From JBCCLJ01 sp039026915 (GTDB taxonomy: Bacteria > Acidobacteriota > Thermoanaerobaculia > Multivoradales > Multivoraceae): a stretch of 64,000 bases of DNA. Positions 40,293 through 49,962 of this stretch are shown one piece after another. A program made the translations under genes and the position numbers. Numbering within the stretch: position 1 is the stretch's first letter; each line of letters begins with the position of its first letter. The DNA lies in assembly GCA_039026915.1 (NCBI GenBank), contig JBCCLJ010000007.1, positions 1 to 64,000 of the forward strand, read 5' to 3'. Below the pieces are notes generated by a model that was given only the letters and a program-made list of their open reading frames with translations, was not told where the DNA came from and did no database searches.

Positions 40293-41903
40293 ATGTCCAT
40301 TGAAATGAAGACTTACGGCGACCGCCGGTGGCTGTATTCGGCGCTGGCCGTCGCTGCGCTCTCGACGATCCTTCACTTCGGAGCCGAGCTCTATCTGCTG
40401 GAGGAGCCGGCCTTCCCGCTGGACGACTCGTGGATCCACCTTCAATTCGCGCGCAATCTGGCGGCGGGTGAGGGAATGAGCTTTCATCCCGGACGAGCGG
40501 TCGCCGGCTCGACGGCGCCGCTTTGGACGGGGCTGCTGGCTCTCGGAGCGTGGTCTCCGAGCCTGGCGATCGTCTGGAGCAAGCTCCTGGGAATCGTCTT
40601 TCATCTGATCGCGACTGCGGCGCTCTTCTCCGCGGCTCGGAGCTGGGGCCTCTCGGCTCTGTGGAGTGGTCTGGCGCTCCTTCTTTTCGTCTTGACCGAT
40701 TGGGTGCAGTGGTCGGCGCTCTCCGGGATGGAGATCTCGCTCTTCCTGGCGCTCAGCACCGTCGGTCTGGCCGTGCATCTGCGCTGGGTGGGCGCGGATC
40801 CGGCCGAGCGCGGCACCCTGCCTTGGGCAACGCTCTGGTTCGCTCTGGCGGCTCTGGCGCGTCCTGAGGGCCTGCTGCTCCTCGTTCTCTCCTGGGCGGA
40901 CGCTGCGCTGCGCTGGGAGACCGATCAGGACGATCTGCGGCCTCGACTGCAGGTGGGCCTGCCGTGGGCCCTGCGTCAGGCACTCTGCGCCACGATCGTG
41001 CTGGCGCCCGTCGGTCTCTACTACCTTTCGATCAGCGGCTCTCCACTGCCGACCACCTTCGGCATCAAATCGGCCGGCGATGGCGGGGTCGGGTTGCCCA
41101 ATCTGCGCGACCTGTGGTTGATGGTTCGAGTCGTCTTTCAGCCGCAGCCGTGGATGGTCCTCTTCCTCGGCGCCGGCCTCGTCGCTTCGTTGCGCCAGGC
41201 ACGGCGCGGGCTGCTGCCGGTTCTCTGGCTCTTCGCCCTGCCGATCGCGTTCTCCGTCCTGGCCGGCGGTGCGCGGCCCAATCTCGGCAACTTCGGCCGC
41301 TACCTCTTCCCGCTCTTTCCGGTCCTGCTCCTCGTTGGCTGTAGGGGGCTGGACGCGGCGACGCAGAGGCTGCCGGAGACGCTGCGCTTCGGTGCTGTCC
41401 GTCTGCGGCTGCGCCCGCTTTTGGCGCTCGCCGTGTTGGCACCGACGGCGCTGGGAGTCCTGCCCGGCCTGCAGCGCTACCTCACCAACGTCGCCAACGT
41501 CACGGACTCGGACGTCGCCGCGGGCCGTTGGATTGCGGAGAATCTGCCTCCGGACGCGCGCCTCGCCGTCCAGGACATCGGGGCGATCGCCTACTTCGCT
41601 CCGAACCCTCTCGTCGACATGGTCGGGATCGTCAATCCTGAGATCCTGCCCTACGTCCGCGGCGACAAGATGGGCGACCATCCGACACGCCTCGGCGGCT
41701 GGGCCGACTTTCTGCGCCAGTCCTCGGTCGACTACCTCGTGCTCTTCCCGCGGTCCTACGGCGGACTCGCCGCGATCGGCGAAGTGATGCCGGGGCTCGT
41801 TCCCGTGCACAGCATCCGGCTCGAACGCAACATCACCATGGCGGCCGACGAACTTCTGGTGCTGGCGGTCAGCCGCTCGCGCGAGGCACCAGGTAGAGAA
41901 TGA
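40293..41903 (+). CDS. PMT-like GT-C membrane glycosyltransferase (copy 2)
   Basis: The 536-residue protein is a paralog of the GT-C at 36968-38566: FPLDDSWIHLQFARNLAAGE, WSALSGMEISLF, LARPEGLLLL, GRYLFPLFPV and NVANVTDSDVAAGRWIAENL are common blocks, with about 9-10 membrane segments and a C-terminal soluble domain. The start chosen is ATG 40293; ATG 40305 is another option and neither has a clear ribosome site. Its last 35 bases overlap the 3' end of the convergent ubiA-type gene. Likely a polyprenyl-phosphate-sugar-dependent glycosyltransferase; acceptor unknown. Confidence 0.75.
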   Translation: MSIEMKTYGDRRWLYSALAVAALSTILHFGAELYLLEEPAFPLDDSWIHLQFARNLAAGEGMSFHPGRAVAGSTAPLWTGLLALGAWSPSLAIVWSKLLGIVFHLIATAALFSAARSWGLSALWSGLALLLFVLTDWVQWSALSGMEISLFLALSTVGLAVHLRWVGADPAERGTLPWATLWFALAALARPEGLLLLVLSWADAALRWETDQDDLRPRLQVGLPWALRQALCATIVLAPVGLYYLSISGSPLPTTFGIKSAGDGGVGLPNLRDLWLMVRVVFQPQPWMVLFLGAGLVASLRQARRGLLPVLWLFALPIAFSVLAGGARPNLGNFGRYLFPLFPVLLLVGCRGLDAATQRLPETLRFGAVRLRLRPLLALAVLAPTALGVLPGLQRYLTNVANVTDSDVAAGRWIAENLPPDARLAVQDIGAIAYFAPNPLVDMVGIVNPEILPYVRGDKMGDHPTRLGGWADFLRQSSVDYLVLFPRSYGGLAAIGEVMPGLVPVHSIRLERNITMAADELLVLAVSRSREAPGRE

Positions 41904-42750
41904 GCAGGACCGCGACCCCCCAGAGGGCCAGGTTGAGCAGGAACGGCAGATCCGAGAGCATCGACTCCGTCGGGTTGCGCTCGTCGTTCACCTGGTAGGT
42001 CAGATAGAGATAGCGGAAGATGCCGAAGAGCACGAAGGGCACCGTGTACACCAGCGTGGCGCCGCCGAACTTGGCGGTCGTCTCCGGCGCGGTCGTCCAC
42101 AGCGCGTACGACATCAGCGTCGACGCGGTGACGACGTTCATCATCTGGTCGAGAAAGGCCGGGCTGTAGTGGCCGAGCACTTCACGCTGGGCGGCCGCCG
42201 ACTCGTCGAGCAGGACGAGCTCGTGACGCCGTTTGGAGAAGGTCAGGAAGAGCGCCATGAAGATGGTGCACAGCAGCAGCCAGGACGACACTTCGACGTC
42301 GATCGCCATGCCGCCGGCAAGGACCCTGAGTACGTACCCCATGCCGACGATCAGGACGTCGATGATGACCACCTTCTTGAGCCCCGTCGAGTACAGGAGG
42401 TTGATCACCAGATAGACGGCCGCGACGATCAGAAAGTCGAGGCCGAGATACCAGGATCCCGCGAGTGCGGTGAGCGCGACGACGATCATCGCGACGACGG
42501 CGGTGCCGACCTTGAGCTCGCCGGAGGCGATCGGACGGAACTTCTTCAGCGGATGCAGGCGGTCGCGCTCGCGATCCATGATGTCGTTCAGCAGGTAGAT
42601 CGAGCTCGCCAGCGCGCAGAAGACGACGAAGGCGATTCCGGCCTGCAGGAGCATCTGCGGATCGCGCAGAGACTGCGCGAAGATCAGCGGGGGCAGAACG
42701 AAGAGGTTCTTCACCCACTGCTTGGGGCGCATGGTTCGGAGAAGCGGCAC
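41869..42750 (-). CDS. UbiA-family prenyltransferase, decaprenyl-phosphate phosphoribosyltransferase-like
   Basis: The 293-residue protein has about nine membrane segments and the UbiA motif NDIMDRERDRLHPLKKFRPI, which with the start MRPKQWVKNLFVLPP is characteristic of the decaprenyl-phosphate phosphoribosyltransferase branch (Mycobacterium Rv3806c type). That enzyme makes polyprenyl-phosphoryl-ribose 5-phosphate from PRPP, the first step toward polyprenyl-phospho-arabinose. The later pathway genes (phosphatase, epimerase pair) are not in the window. A perfect TATAAT (42757-42762) ends 6 bases before the GTG, so the mRNA should be leaderless; the internal ATG at 42732 is the alternative start. 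Substrate assignment is by motif only. Confidence 0.8.
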   Translation of the reverse strand: MPLLRTMRPKQWVKNLFVLPPLIFAQSLRDPQMLLQAGIAFVVFCALASSIYLLNDIMDRERDRLHPLKKFRPIASGELKVGTAVVAMIVVALTALAGSWYLGLDFLIVAAVYLVINLLYSTGLKKVVIIDVLIVGMGYVLRVLAGGMAIDVEVSSWLLLCTIFMALFLTFSKRRHELVLLDESAAAQREVLGHYSPAFLDQMMNVVTASTLMSYALWTTAPETTAKFGGATLVYTVPFVLFGIFRYLYLTYQVNDERNPTESMLSDLPFLLNLALWGVAVLLILYLVPRASG

Positions 42751-42756
42751 GCGCGG

Positions 42757-42762
42757 ATTATA
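42757..42762 (-). promoter_or_regulatory. -10 element giving a leaderless ubiA-type mRNA
   Basis: TATAAT on the minus strand followed by CCGCGC and GTG. This is the best -10 match of the leaderless set. The same bases read ATTATAGG on the plus strand and may also serve the divergent YfhO-like gene. Confidence 0.55.
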
Positions 42763-42815
42763 GGAGCGAGCGGCCCGGTGGGCGAGTGTGGGCTCTGGTG
42801 GAGCGCAGCGCCTTG

Positions 42816-45181
42816 ATGCGCAGCTTTCTGCAGCGCAACGGCTGGATGCTGCCGTCGATAGGGCTCCTGACGGTCGCGTTCTGGCCGCTGATCTCCGGCG
42901 CCAGGACGCTGTTTCTGAGAGACGTCTTCAACCTGCACCTGCCGCTCAAGATCGCGCAGGTGCAGAGCTGGGCCGAGGGTCGCCTCCCGCTGATCGATCT
43001 GTCGCGCGCCGGCGGACAGCCGCTGCTGGCGAATCCCAACGCGGTCGCCCTCTACCCAGACAATCTCCTCTACGCGGTCGCGCCTCTGTACTGGGCGTTC
43101 AACGCACACTTCTGGCTCCACGCCCTGCTGGCGCCGCTGGCCGCCTACTGGCTCGCGCGCGAGGCGCAGCTCGATCGAGGGCCGGCCTGGCTCGCCGGAG
43201 TCTCCTACGGCGTGTCCGGCTTCTTCCTCTCGCAGCTCAACTTCTACAACCTCGTCGCGGGTGTGGCCCTCGCTCCGGCGATCGTGGCGGCGCTGCTGCG
43301 CGCGCAGCGGTTCGAATCGGCGGGGGAGTCGCCTCGTTACGGCTGGGTCGTCGCGTCCGCGCTGACGGCGCTGCTGCTCTTTGCCGGGGATCCCATCGTT
43401 CTGGTGCTGACCCTGGTCGCCGCGGCGGTCGTGGCGGCCGCGCTCTCCGGTTGGAGCGACGCGCCCAACGTTCGCAGTCTCGTTCCGATCGCGGTGGCGA
43501 TGCTGGCGGCCGCGCTCCTGTCGGCGGTCCAGTGGGTTCCGTTCCTCGAGACGCTGCAGCTCTCGTTTCGCGGCCACCAGGGCTACGGTGCGGCCGGAGC
43601 ACTGGCGGCGAGCTGGGATCCTCGAACTCTGATCGAGTGGTTCGTGCCGCTCGCCTTCGGCCATCCGAACCTGGGCTTCTGGGGTCAGGCGTTTCACGGC
43701 GGCGATCTGCCGCTCTTCTTCTCCCTCTACCCGGGAGCGCTGGCTCTGACTCTGGTGCTCTGCTCGGGTCTGCCGGGGCGCGAACAGGGTCTGCCGCGCG
43801 TTCGCTGCGTCGGATGGTTACTCGTCTTCGCAGGGCTCTTCGTCGCCTTGGGAAGCGCGAACCCGGTCGTACGCTGGGCGACACAGCTTCCCGGCAGCGG
43901 TCTGCTTCGGTTTCCGGTCAAGGCCTGGCTCTGGGTGGCGCTCGGTGGCAGCCTTCTCGTCGGCTGCGGGGCCCAGCGGGCCCTGGTCGACCGCCAGCTG
44001 CGCGACCTGGCCCGCGCGGTCGGTGTGTCGCGTTGCTCTTCCTGGCACTGGCGGCGGGTGCGCTTCAGTTCAGCGCGGGATTCGACGGCTGGCTCGAAGC
44101 GCAGGGAGTCGGGGGGAGAGCGCCCGAGATTCGGCCACGCTGGATCGGCCTCAGTCTGCTGGGAGCGCTGATCGCCGGGCTCGTCGGGTGCCTCGCGCGG
44201 TGGACGCGACCCCGGGTCGCAGCATCGAGCCTCGCAGCGCTGCACGTCGCCTCGCAGCTCCTGCTGCTGCAGCCGCTCTTCGAGAGTGACGCGGTCGATG
44301 CCTATTCGGAGGAGCCCAAGGCGCTTGCCTACACACAGGCCGGTGAACGGCTCGTGCAGGGCGGCGTCTTCGAGCTGTTCGGTCCCCACAGCGCTTCGGT
44401 GGCCTTTCCTTCACGCTCTCTGCGCTGGGTCCAGCGCCGCGGCTGGGAGGAGCTCTACCCGTTCGCCGGGATCCAGTTCGATCGGCACTACGACCTCAAC
44501 GTTTCCCCCGAGGGTCTCGACGCCTTCCTGACGCAGATGACCGCCCAGGCGGCGAGGTCCTGGAATGACGCACGTCGCATCAAGCTGCTCCAGGTGCTCG
44601 GCGTCGACGCCCTGATCGTCGATCGCCCTCTGGAGCCGGAGGGGCTGGCCTCACTGCGAGGTGAAGTCGAGAACTTCGGTGCCGTGGCCTACGTCTACGG
44701 CCTCGATCCCTTGCCCGAAGTGCAGCTTCTCGAGGAGATCGTGCGGGCGCCGCATCTCAACGCATCGTTCGAGGCTCTGCTGAACCCTGCGTTCGACCCG
44801 CGCCGCGCCGTCGTCGTACCCGGCGCTGGCGCTCGCGCCGTCGTCGAGAGGGCGGAAGGGGAGAGGCCTCGAGGCTCGGTGATCGATGTCCGGGAGTCGG
44901 GTGACCGGCTCGAAGCGACGGTGCGTGCCGAAGCCCCTTCCGTTCTGCTCGTGCAGCGAGCCCACCTGGGCCAGTATCGAGCGTCGCTCGACGGGGATCC
45001 GGTTCCGGTGGTCGCAGGCAACGTCAGCCGCGTCGCCGTCGAGGTCCCGCCCGGAGTGCACGAGATCGTGCTCTGGGTGCCCCGCACCACCGTGGCGCTC
45101 GGCGCCGCGGGGCTGCCTCTCGGAGCTCTCCTGTGCCTGTGGCTCGTGCGTCGCACCGAGCCGTCGAGAAGCGTGGCATGA
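42816..45181 (+). pseudogene. YfhO-like GT-C membrane protein A, frameshifted
   Basis: The first 400 or so codons read in one frame (membrane region: TLFLRDVFNLHLPLKIAQVQ, NAHFWLHALLAPLAAYWLA, FPVKAWLWVALGGSLLVGCG) and the rest, including the periplasmic C-terminus, reads in the frame two bases on (VALLFLALAAGALQ to VRRTEPSRSVA). The switch lies at about 44010-44035, as if one base were missing near GTCGCGTTGC. Both neighbouring paralogs are intact across this point, and no slippery sequence is seen. It is either a recent pseudogene or a sequencing error. Starts at GTG 42786 or ATG 42816 are possible. The stop overlaps the next ATG as ATGA. Confidence 0.75.
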
Positions 45182-47550
45182 CGAACGAGGCGCAGAGTCC
45201 CGGACCCGAGCTGGAGGCGCAGAATCCGTCGAGCGCGAAGGAGCCTCGCGCTGCGGTTCTCCTCCTGCCGGTCACTGCGTCGCTGCTGCTCTCCATGCTG
45301 CCGCTGATCCTCGGCACGCAGACGCTCTTCCTGCGCGACCTCACGTCTTTCCACCTGCCGGTCAAGCACGTTCAGGCCGAAAGCCTGAGGGATGGGAGGG
45401 TCCCGCTCCTCGATCCGACGCGCGGTGGCGGCCAGCCGATGGTCGGCAACCCGAACACCGTGCCGCTCTATCCGGACAATGCTCTCTATCTGCTGGCTCC
45501 GACGCTGTGGGCGTTCAACGCCCACTTCTGGATTCACCTGCTGATCGCGCCGTTCGGCATGTTCTGGCTGGCGCGGCGATGGGGCCTGTCCGTCACGGGC
45601 GCCGCGGGCGCCGCGACTTTCTGGGGCACGAGCGGCTTTCTCCTCTCCCAGATGAACTTCTACAACCTGATCGCGGGAACCGCTCTGGTTCCCGCGTTTC
45701 TCGCGGCCGTGCTCGCGCTGCTCGAAGATCGGCCGAAGGCGTGGCGAATGCCGACGGTCGCCGTGCTCTGGTCGCTGCTCATCCTCGGTGGAGATCCGAT
45801 CCTGGCGGCGCAGGCCGGCCTCCTGTTGGTCGTGCTCGTCGCGCTTCGCCTCGGAGGCTCGCTGCCTCTGCGACGTCTCGGCGCGGTCGTGGTGGCGCTC
45901 GGTCTCGGAGTCCTGCTGGCTCTTCCGCAGATCGTCGAGTTCTTCCGCATCCTGCCTCTCTCGTACCGCGGCTACTGGGGCTACGACGCGGAGACGATCC
46001 TCGTTGCGAGCCTGCACCCGCTTTCGCTCTGGGAGTGGCTGCTCCCCTTTGCGTTCGGTCGCCCGTCGTTGGGCTTCTGGGGAGCCCCGCTCTTGGGCGG
46101 CTCCGGCGCCGCCCTCTTCTGGAGTCTCTTTGCGGGCGTCCTGGCGGTGATCAGTCTCTTCGCCAGCGGTGTGCCGAGAGACCGACGTCGACTCGGTCTC
46201 TGGGTTCTCCTCCTCTTCGGTCTCTTTCTCGCCCTGGGCGGCTACAACCCGGTGGTTCGTGCGTTGGCAGCCGTGCCGGGCTTCTCGCTCGCTCGCTATC
46301 CGGTGAAGTTCGTTCTGCTCGTCGCGGTGGCCGCGAGCCTGCTCGCGGGGCGTGGATTCGAGCGCCTGCGTGAAGCCGGAGCGCTACGCGGTTTCGTACG
46401 CGCCGCGTCGGCACTGACGCTCGTCTACGTGGCGACGGCGGCGCTCGCTCTCCAGCCCGAGAGCTGGCTCGCCGCGGTCATCGGACGAGCCACCAACAAC
46501 CCTCTGCGCGCTCAGCAGGTGCTGCAGAACTGGCTGGCGATGTCGGTCTTCCTGATCGTCCTCCTCTGGGGTGGGATCGGCTGCCTGTCACTCGCCCGAC
46601 GTCGCCCGACGCTCGCCGCGCTTCTGTTTCTGATGCTGCATGCCAGCTCGCAGCTCTTTCTCCTCGAGTCGCTGCTGCAGATGGACGATGCTTCCTTCTT
46701 CGCGCAGCCGCCGGCTCTTGCGACGGAGCTTTCCGAACGGCGCGTCGTGCACGAAGAATCCGGTGCCTTCGGGAGCCGGCGTGCCCCTCGGCAGCTGCCG
46801 AACGGCGAGCTGCAGTGGCTCGCTCGTCGTCTTTGGGGCGAGTCGCGATACGCGTCCGGCGCCTTGGCGGGCTTGCGGTTCGAGCTCAATCGGTCGCCGG
46901 AGGGGCTCGATTCTTTCCTGGATCGCATGGCCGCTGACGCCTTGCGCGCGCGGCCCGACGCGGACCGGATCGTGCTCGCGCGGGCTCTCGGTGCCGAGGT
47001 CCTCTTGCTGGATCGGCCTCTGCCAGCGAGCGAGGTGTTGACGTTGCGCAAGACGGTGCCCAGTTTCGGAGCGACGCTCCATGCGTACGACGTACGGGAC
47101 GCTCTTCCTGCGGCCTCCCTGCTGACGGAAGAGTGGCCCGCCCCGCATCTCAACGCTGCGATCGACATCCTCTCGAACCCCGAGTTCGATCCGCTGCGCG
47201 CAGTGGTCGTTCCGGGCGAGGGGCCGATCGCGCGTCGCGGTGAAGGCACGGTGGAACTGCTCGAGGACTCGCCGGAGCGTGTCGCACTGGACGTCGACAG
47301 CCCGGAAGGCGGCGTCCTGTTGCTGCAGAGGTCTTTTCAGCCGCTCTACCGGGCGACGATCGAGGGCGATGAAGTCGAGGTTTTCGCCGCCAACCTGAGC
47401 CGGCTCGGCGTCCGTGTCCCCGGCGGCCGGCATCGCGTCGTGGTCGAGGCGGATCGCAGGCCGTTTCGACGTTCGGTCTCGGTCGCTCTGTGGACGCTCG
47501 TTCTGCTGCCGTGGCTCGGCAGGCGCAGCGCTGGAGTGCTCGAGGCTTGA
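45178..47550 (+). CDS. YfhO-like GT-C membrane protein B
   Basis: The 790-residue protein has about 11-12 hydrophobic segments in its first 540 residues, then a soluble C-terminal domain. It shares with its two neighbours the loop TLFLRDLTSFHLPVKHVQAE, RGGGQPMVGNPNTVPLYPDN, FNAHFWIHLLIAPF and LARYPVKFVLLV, the layout of YfhO-type proteins, which in Firmicutes transfer sugars onto lipoteichoic acid-type polymers. The ATG overlaps the stop of A (ATGA) and its own TGA overlaps the TTG of C, so the three are translationally coupled. Donor and acceptor are unknown. Confidence 0.8.
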   Translation: MTNEAQSPGPELEAQNPSSAKEPRAAVLLLPVTASLLLSMLPLILGTQTLFLRDLTSFHLPVKHVQAESLRDGRVPLLDPTRGGGQPMVGNPNTVPLYPDNALYLLAPTLWAFNAHFWIHLLIAPFGMFWLARRWGLSVTGAAGAATFWGTSGFLLSQMNFYNLIAGTALVPAFLAAVLALLEDRPKAWRMPTVAVLWSLLILGGDPILAAQAGLLLVVLVALRLGGSLPLRRLGAVVVALGLGVLLALPQIVEFFRILPLSYRGYWGYDAETILVASLHPLSLWEWLLPFAFGRPSLGFWGAPLLGGSGAALFWSLFAGVLAVISLFASGVPRDRRRLGLWVLLLFGLFLALGGYNPVVRALAAVPGFSLARYPVKFVLLVAVAASLLAGRGFERLREAGALRGFVRAASALTLVYVATAALALQPESWLAAVIGRATNNPLRAQQVLQNWLAMSVFLIVLLWGGIGCLSLARRRPTLAALLFLMLHASSQLFLLESLLQMDDASFFAQPPALATELSERRVVHEESGAFGSRRAPRQLPNGELQWLARRLWGESRYASGALAGLRFELNRSPEGLDSFLDRMAADALRARPDADRIVLARALGAEVLLLDRPLPASEVLTLRKTVPSFGATLHAYDVRDALPAASLLTEEWPAPHLNAAIDILSNPEFDPLRAVVVPGEGPIARRGEGTVELLEDSPERVALDVDSPEGGVLLLQRSFQPLYRATIEGDEVEVFAANLSRLGVRVPGGRHRVVVEADRRPFRRSVSVALWTLVLLPWLGRRSAGVLEA

Positions 47551-49961
47551 CTCGATCCGTCGCGTCTCGGTCGAAGTGGCTCCTGGCGGCGCCCGTCCTG
47601 CTCGGCATCCTCTGGATCTCTGCGCCGTTGATCGGGGGGCAGCGCACGCTCTTTCTGCGCGATGTGATGACCCTCCATTACCCGGCCAAGTTGGCCCAGG
47701 CCAAGGCCTGGGACGAGGGGCGCCTGCCGCTGGTCGATCCGCAGCGCGCCGGCGGCCAGACCCTCCTCGGCAACCCCAACTCCGTCGCCCTGCACCCGGA
47801 CAACCTGCTCTTCAGGCCGACGTCGGTCCTCTGGGGACTCAACGCGCACTTCTGGTTGCACTGGCTTCTTGCGCCCCTGTCGATGGTGTGGCTCGCCCGG
47901 CGTCTTTCACTGCGGTGGGACGCGGCCTGGGCGGCGGCGACCGTGTGGGCGCTCAGCGGCTACTTCCTGTCGCAGCTCAACCTGTACAACCTGATCGCCG
48001 GCGTCGCCCTGACACCGGCGCTCTGTGCGGCCGCGCTGCAGTCGCTGTCTCCCGATCGCCGTCAGCGCGCCGTCGGTCTCGTCGCGGTGGCCCTGCTCGT
48101 CGCTCTGCAGGCCGTCTCGGGAGATCCGATGATCGCGGTCCAGGCGGTCGCCCTGGCGGGGTCGCTGTGCATCGTCGAAGCCCGGCGCAGAGAGCGCACC
48201 TCGGCCTCGAGACGCTGCGCGCGGACAGCGCTGGCGGGGGCGGCCGGTCTGCTCCTCGCCTGGCCGCAGATCGCTGCTTTCTTCGCGATCCTGGGGCGCT
48301 CGTTTCGCGGCAGCTTCGGTTTCGGCGGTGAGCTCGGAGTGCAAGCGAGCTGGGATCCGCGTCTCGCTTTCGAGTGGCTGCTGCCTTTCGCTTTCGGCCA
48401 GCCCAATCTCTCCTTCTGGGGCGACGCCGTCTACGGCTCGCTGCCGCTGATCTACAGTACGTTTCCCGGGGTTCTCGGACTGGTTCTCGTGCTCAGTTCC
48501 GGGGTACCCCGGCGATCGGCTGCCTTCTGGGCTTGGGCCGCCGTCGCTTTGGGAGTCGCCCTGGCGCTCGGTCGTTTCAACCCTGTCGTGCTCTGGCTGG
48601 CGGAGGCGCCCGGGGCGCGACTGCTGCGCTTTCCCGTGAAGTTCTGGCTCCTCGTCGCCGTCGGCGCCTCGGTCCTCGCGGGCTTCGGCTGGCAGAGCTT
48701 CGCTCGCGCCGAGCCGGGTTCGGCCCCAGCGCGCCGGCCGTCGTTCGCGGCCGGCCTGCTGGCCCTGGTCTACGTCGTTCTCGTGGCGCTGCTTCTGCAG
48801 TTTCCTGACACCGTCCGGGAGACCGTCGCGAGGCTCCTTCCCCCCGGGTTCCCTGCGGAGCGCGCCGAGGAGATTCGGCTGCGCTGGGTGGCACTCGCCG
48901 GCCTCATGGCGCTCACCGCCGGGGTCGCTGCGCTGCTCCTGCGAGCCGTTCCCCGTCGCCGTTGGGCGGCCCCGGCGGTGCTCACCCTCCACGTCGTCAC
49001 GCAGCTCCTGCTGCTGCAGCCGCTGGTACCGACGGACGAGTCCTCTTTCTATCGACAGCGTCCTGCTCTGCTCGACGTGGTCGACGCCGAGCGATCGGTC
49101 GTGCAGCTCGGTCCTTATGGACACTTCTCGGGCGAGCGCCGGGCGGCGCAGTACCCCGACCGTCGTGCCTTCTGGAGTGCCCGTCGCGGCTACGAAGAGC
49201 TCGAAGCCTACGCAGGAACCGCTGCGGGACTCGACTACGAGCTGAACGTCTCGGCTGAGGGCCTCGACTCGTTTCTCACCGAGGCGACGCTCCTCGCTCT
49301 GAGGCCTCTGGTCGACGCCGAGCGGCTGCAGGTCCTGCGCGCACTCGGTGTCGGCACCCTGATTCTCGACCGCAGACTCGAAGGGAGTGAGGGCCTCGGG
49401 GGACTGGCGCTCGCACGCACGAAGGAGAGCTACGGCCGACAGCTCTTCGTCTACACGCTTGCCGGCTCGGCGCCGAGGGTGGCGCTCTACGGCGACGTGC
49501 TGGTCGCCAGCGACCTGCCGCAGGCGCTCGCCCGCCTGACCTCTCCGGACTTCGACCCGACGGTCTCTGCGGTGATCACAGGCGACTACGAGGAGCGCCT
49601 GCAGGCGCCCGTGGGCGAGCTCGAGATCGTCGAGCTCAGCGCCGATCGACTCGTCGCGGAGACGCGCGGCGAGGGTCCGAATCTGCTCGTCTGGCAACGG
49701 TCTCACCTGCCTCTCTTCCGAGCCGAGATCGACGGTGAGCCGGTGCCGGTCGACGTGGCCAATCTGAGTCGACTGGCGCTGCGGGTTCCCGCCGGGGAGC
49801 ACCGCGTGCGTCTCGAAGTCGATCGCGGTCCGTTCCTCCGCTCGCTCGGCGTGGTGCCGCTCGGTGCGGTCCTTCTCCTGGCGCTGCTGTGGCCGGAGCG
49901 CGCTTTACTTCGGCAACGCGCTCGCAGAGAATCCGACGGCAGCTCCCTGGAGGAAAGTTGA
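47547..49961 (+). CDS. YfhO-like GT-C membrane protein C
   Basis: The 804-residue protein is the third tandem copy, with the family loop TLFLRDVMTLHYPAKLAQAK, GGQTLLGNPNSVALHPDNLL, LNAHFWLHWLLAPL and LLRFPVKFWLLVAV, and a soluble C-terminal domain of about 300 residues ending in two membrane-proximal segments. It starts at a TTG overlapping the stop of B (TTGA). An earlier GTG at 47490 would overlap B by 61 bases and is less likely. Its stop is 1 base before the ribosome-site-linked TTG of the biotin carboxylase, so all of A-C and the carboxylase genes look like one operon. Confidence 0.8.
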   Translation: MTRSVASRSKWLLAAPVLLGILWISAPLIGGQRTLFLRDVMTLHYPAKLAQAKAWDEGRLPLVDPQRAGGQTLLGNPNSVALHPDNLLFRPTSVLWGLNAHFWLHWLLAPLSMVWLARRLSLRWDAAWAAATVWALSGYFLSQLNLYNLIAGVALTPALCAAALQSLSPDRRQRAVGLVAVALLVALQAVSGDPMIAVQAVALAGSLCIVEARRRERTSASRRCARTALAGAAGLLLAWPQIAAFFAILGRSFRGSFGFGGELGVQASWDPRLAFEWLLPFAFGQPNLSFWGDAVYGSLPLIYSTFPGVLGLVLVLSSGVPRRSAAFWAWAAVALGVALALGRFNPVVLWLAEAPGARLLRFPVKFWLLVAVGASVLAGFGWQSFARAEPGSAPARRPSFAAGLLALVYVVLVALLLQFPDTVRETVARLLPPGFPAERAEEIRLRWVALAGLMALTAGVAALLLRAVPRRRWAAPAVLTLHVVTQLLLLQPLVPTDESSFYRQRPALLDVVDAERSVVQLGPYGHFSGERRAAQYPDRRAFWSARRGYEELEAYAGTAAGLDYELNVSAEGLDSFLTEATLLALRPLVDAERLQVLRALGVGTLILDRRLEGSEGLGGLALARTKESYGRQLFVYTLAGSAPRVALYGDVLVASDLPQALARLTSPDFDPTVSAVITGDYEERLQAPVGELEIVELSADRLVAETRGEGPNLLVWQRSHLPLFRAEIDGEPVPVDVANLSRLALRVPAGEHRVRLEVDRGPFLRSLGVVPLGAVLLLALLWPERALLRQRARRESDGSSLEES

Positions 49962-49962
49962 G

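Noticed and set aside
44021..44040. Programmed -1 frameshift in YfhO-like protein A
   Set aside because: No slippery heptamer or downstream structure is evident, and the paralogs are single-frame.
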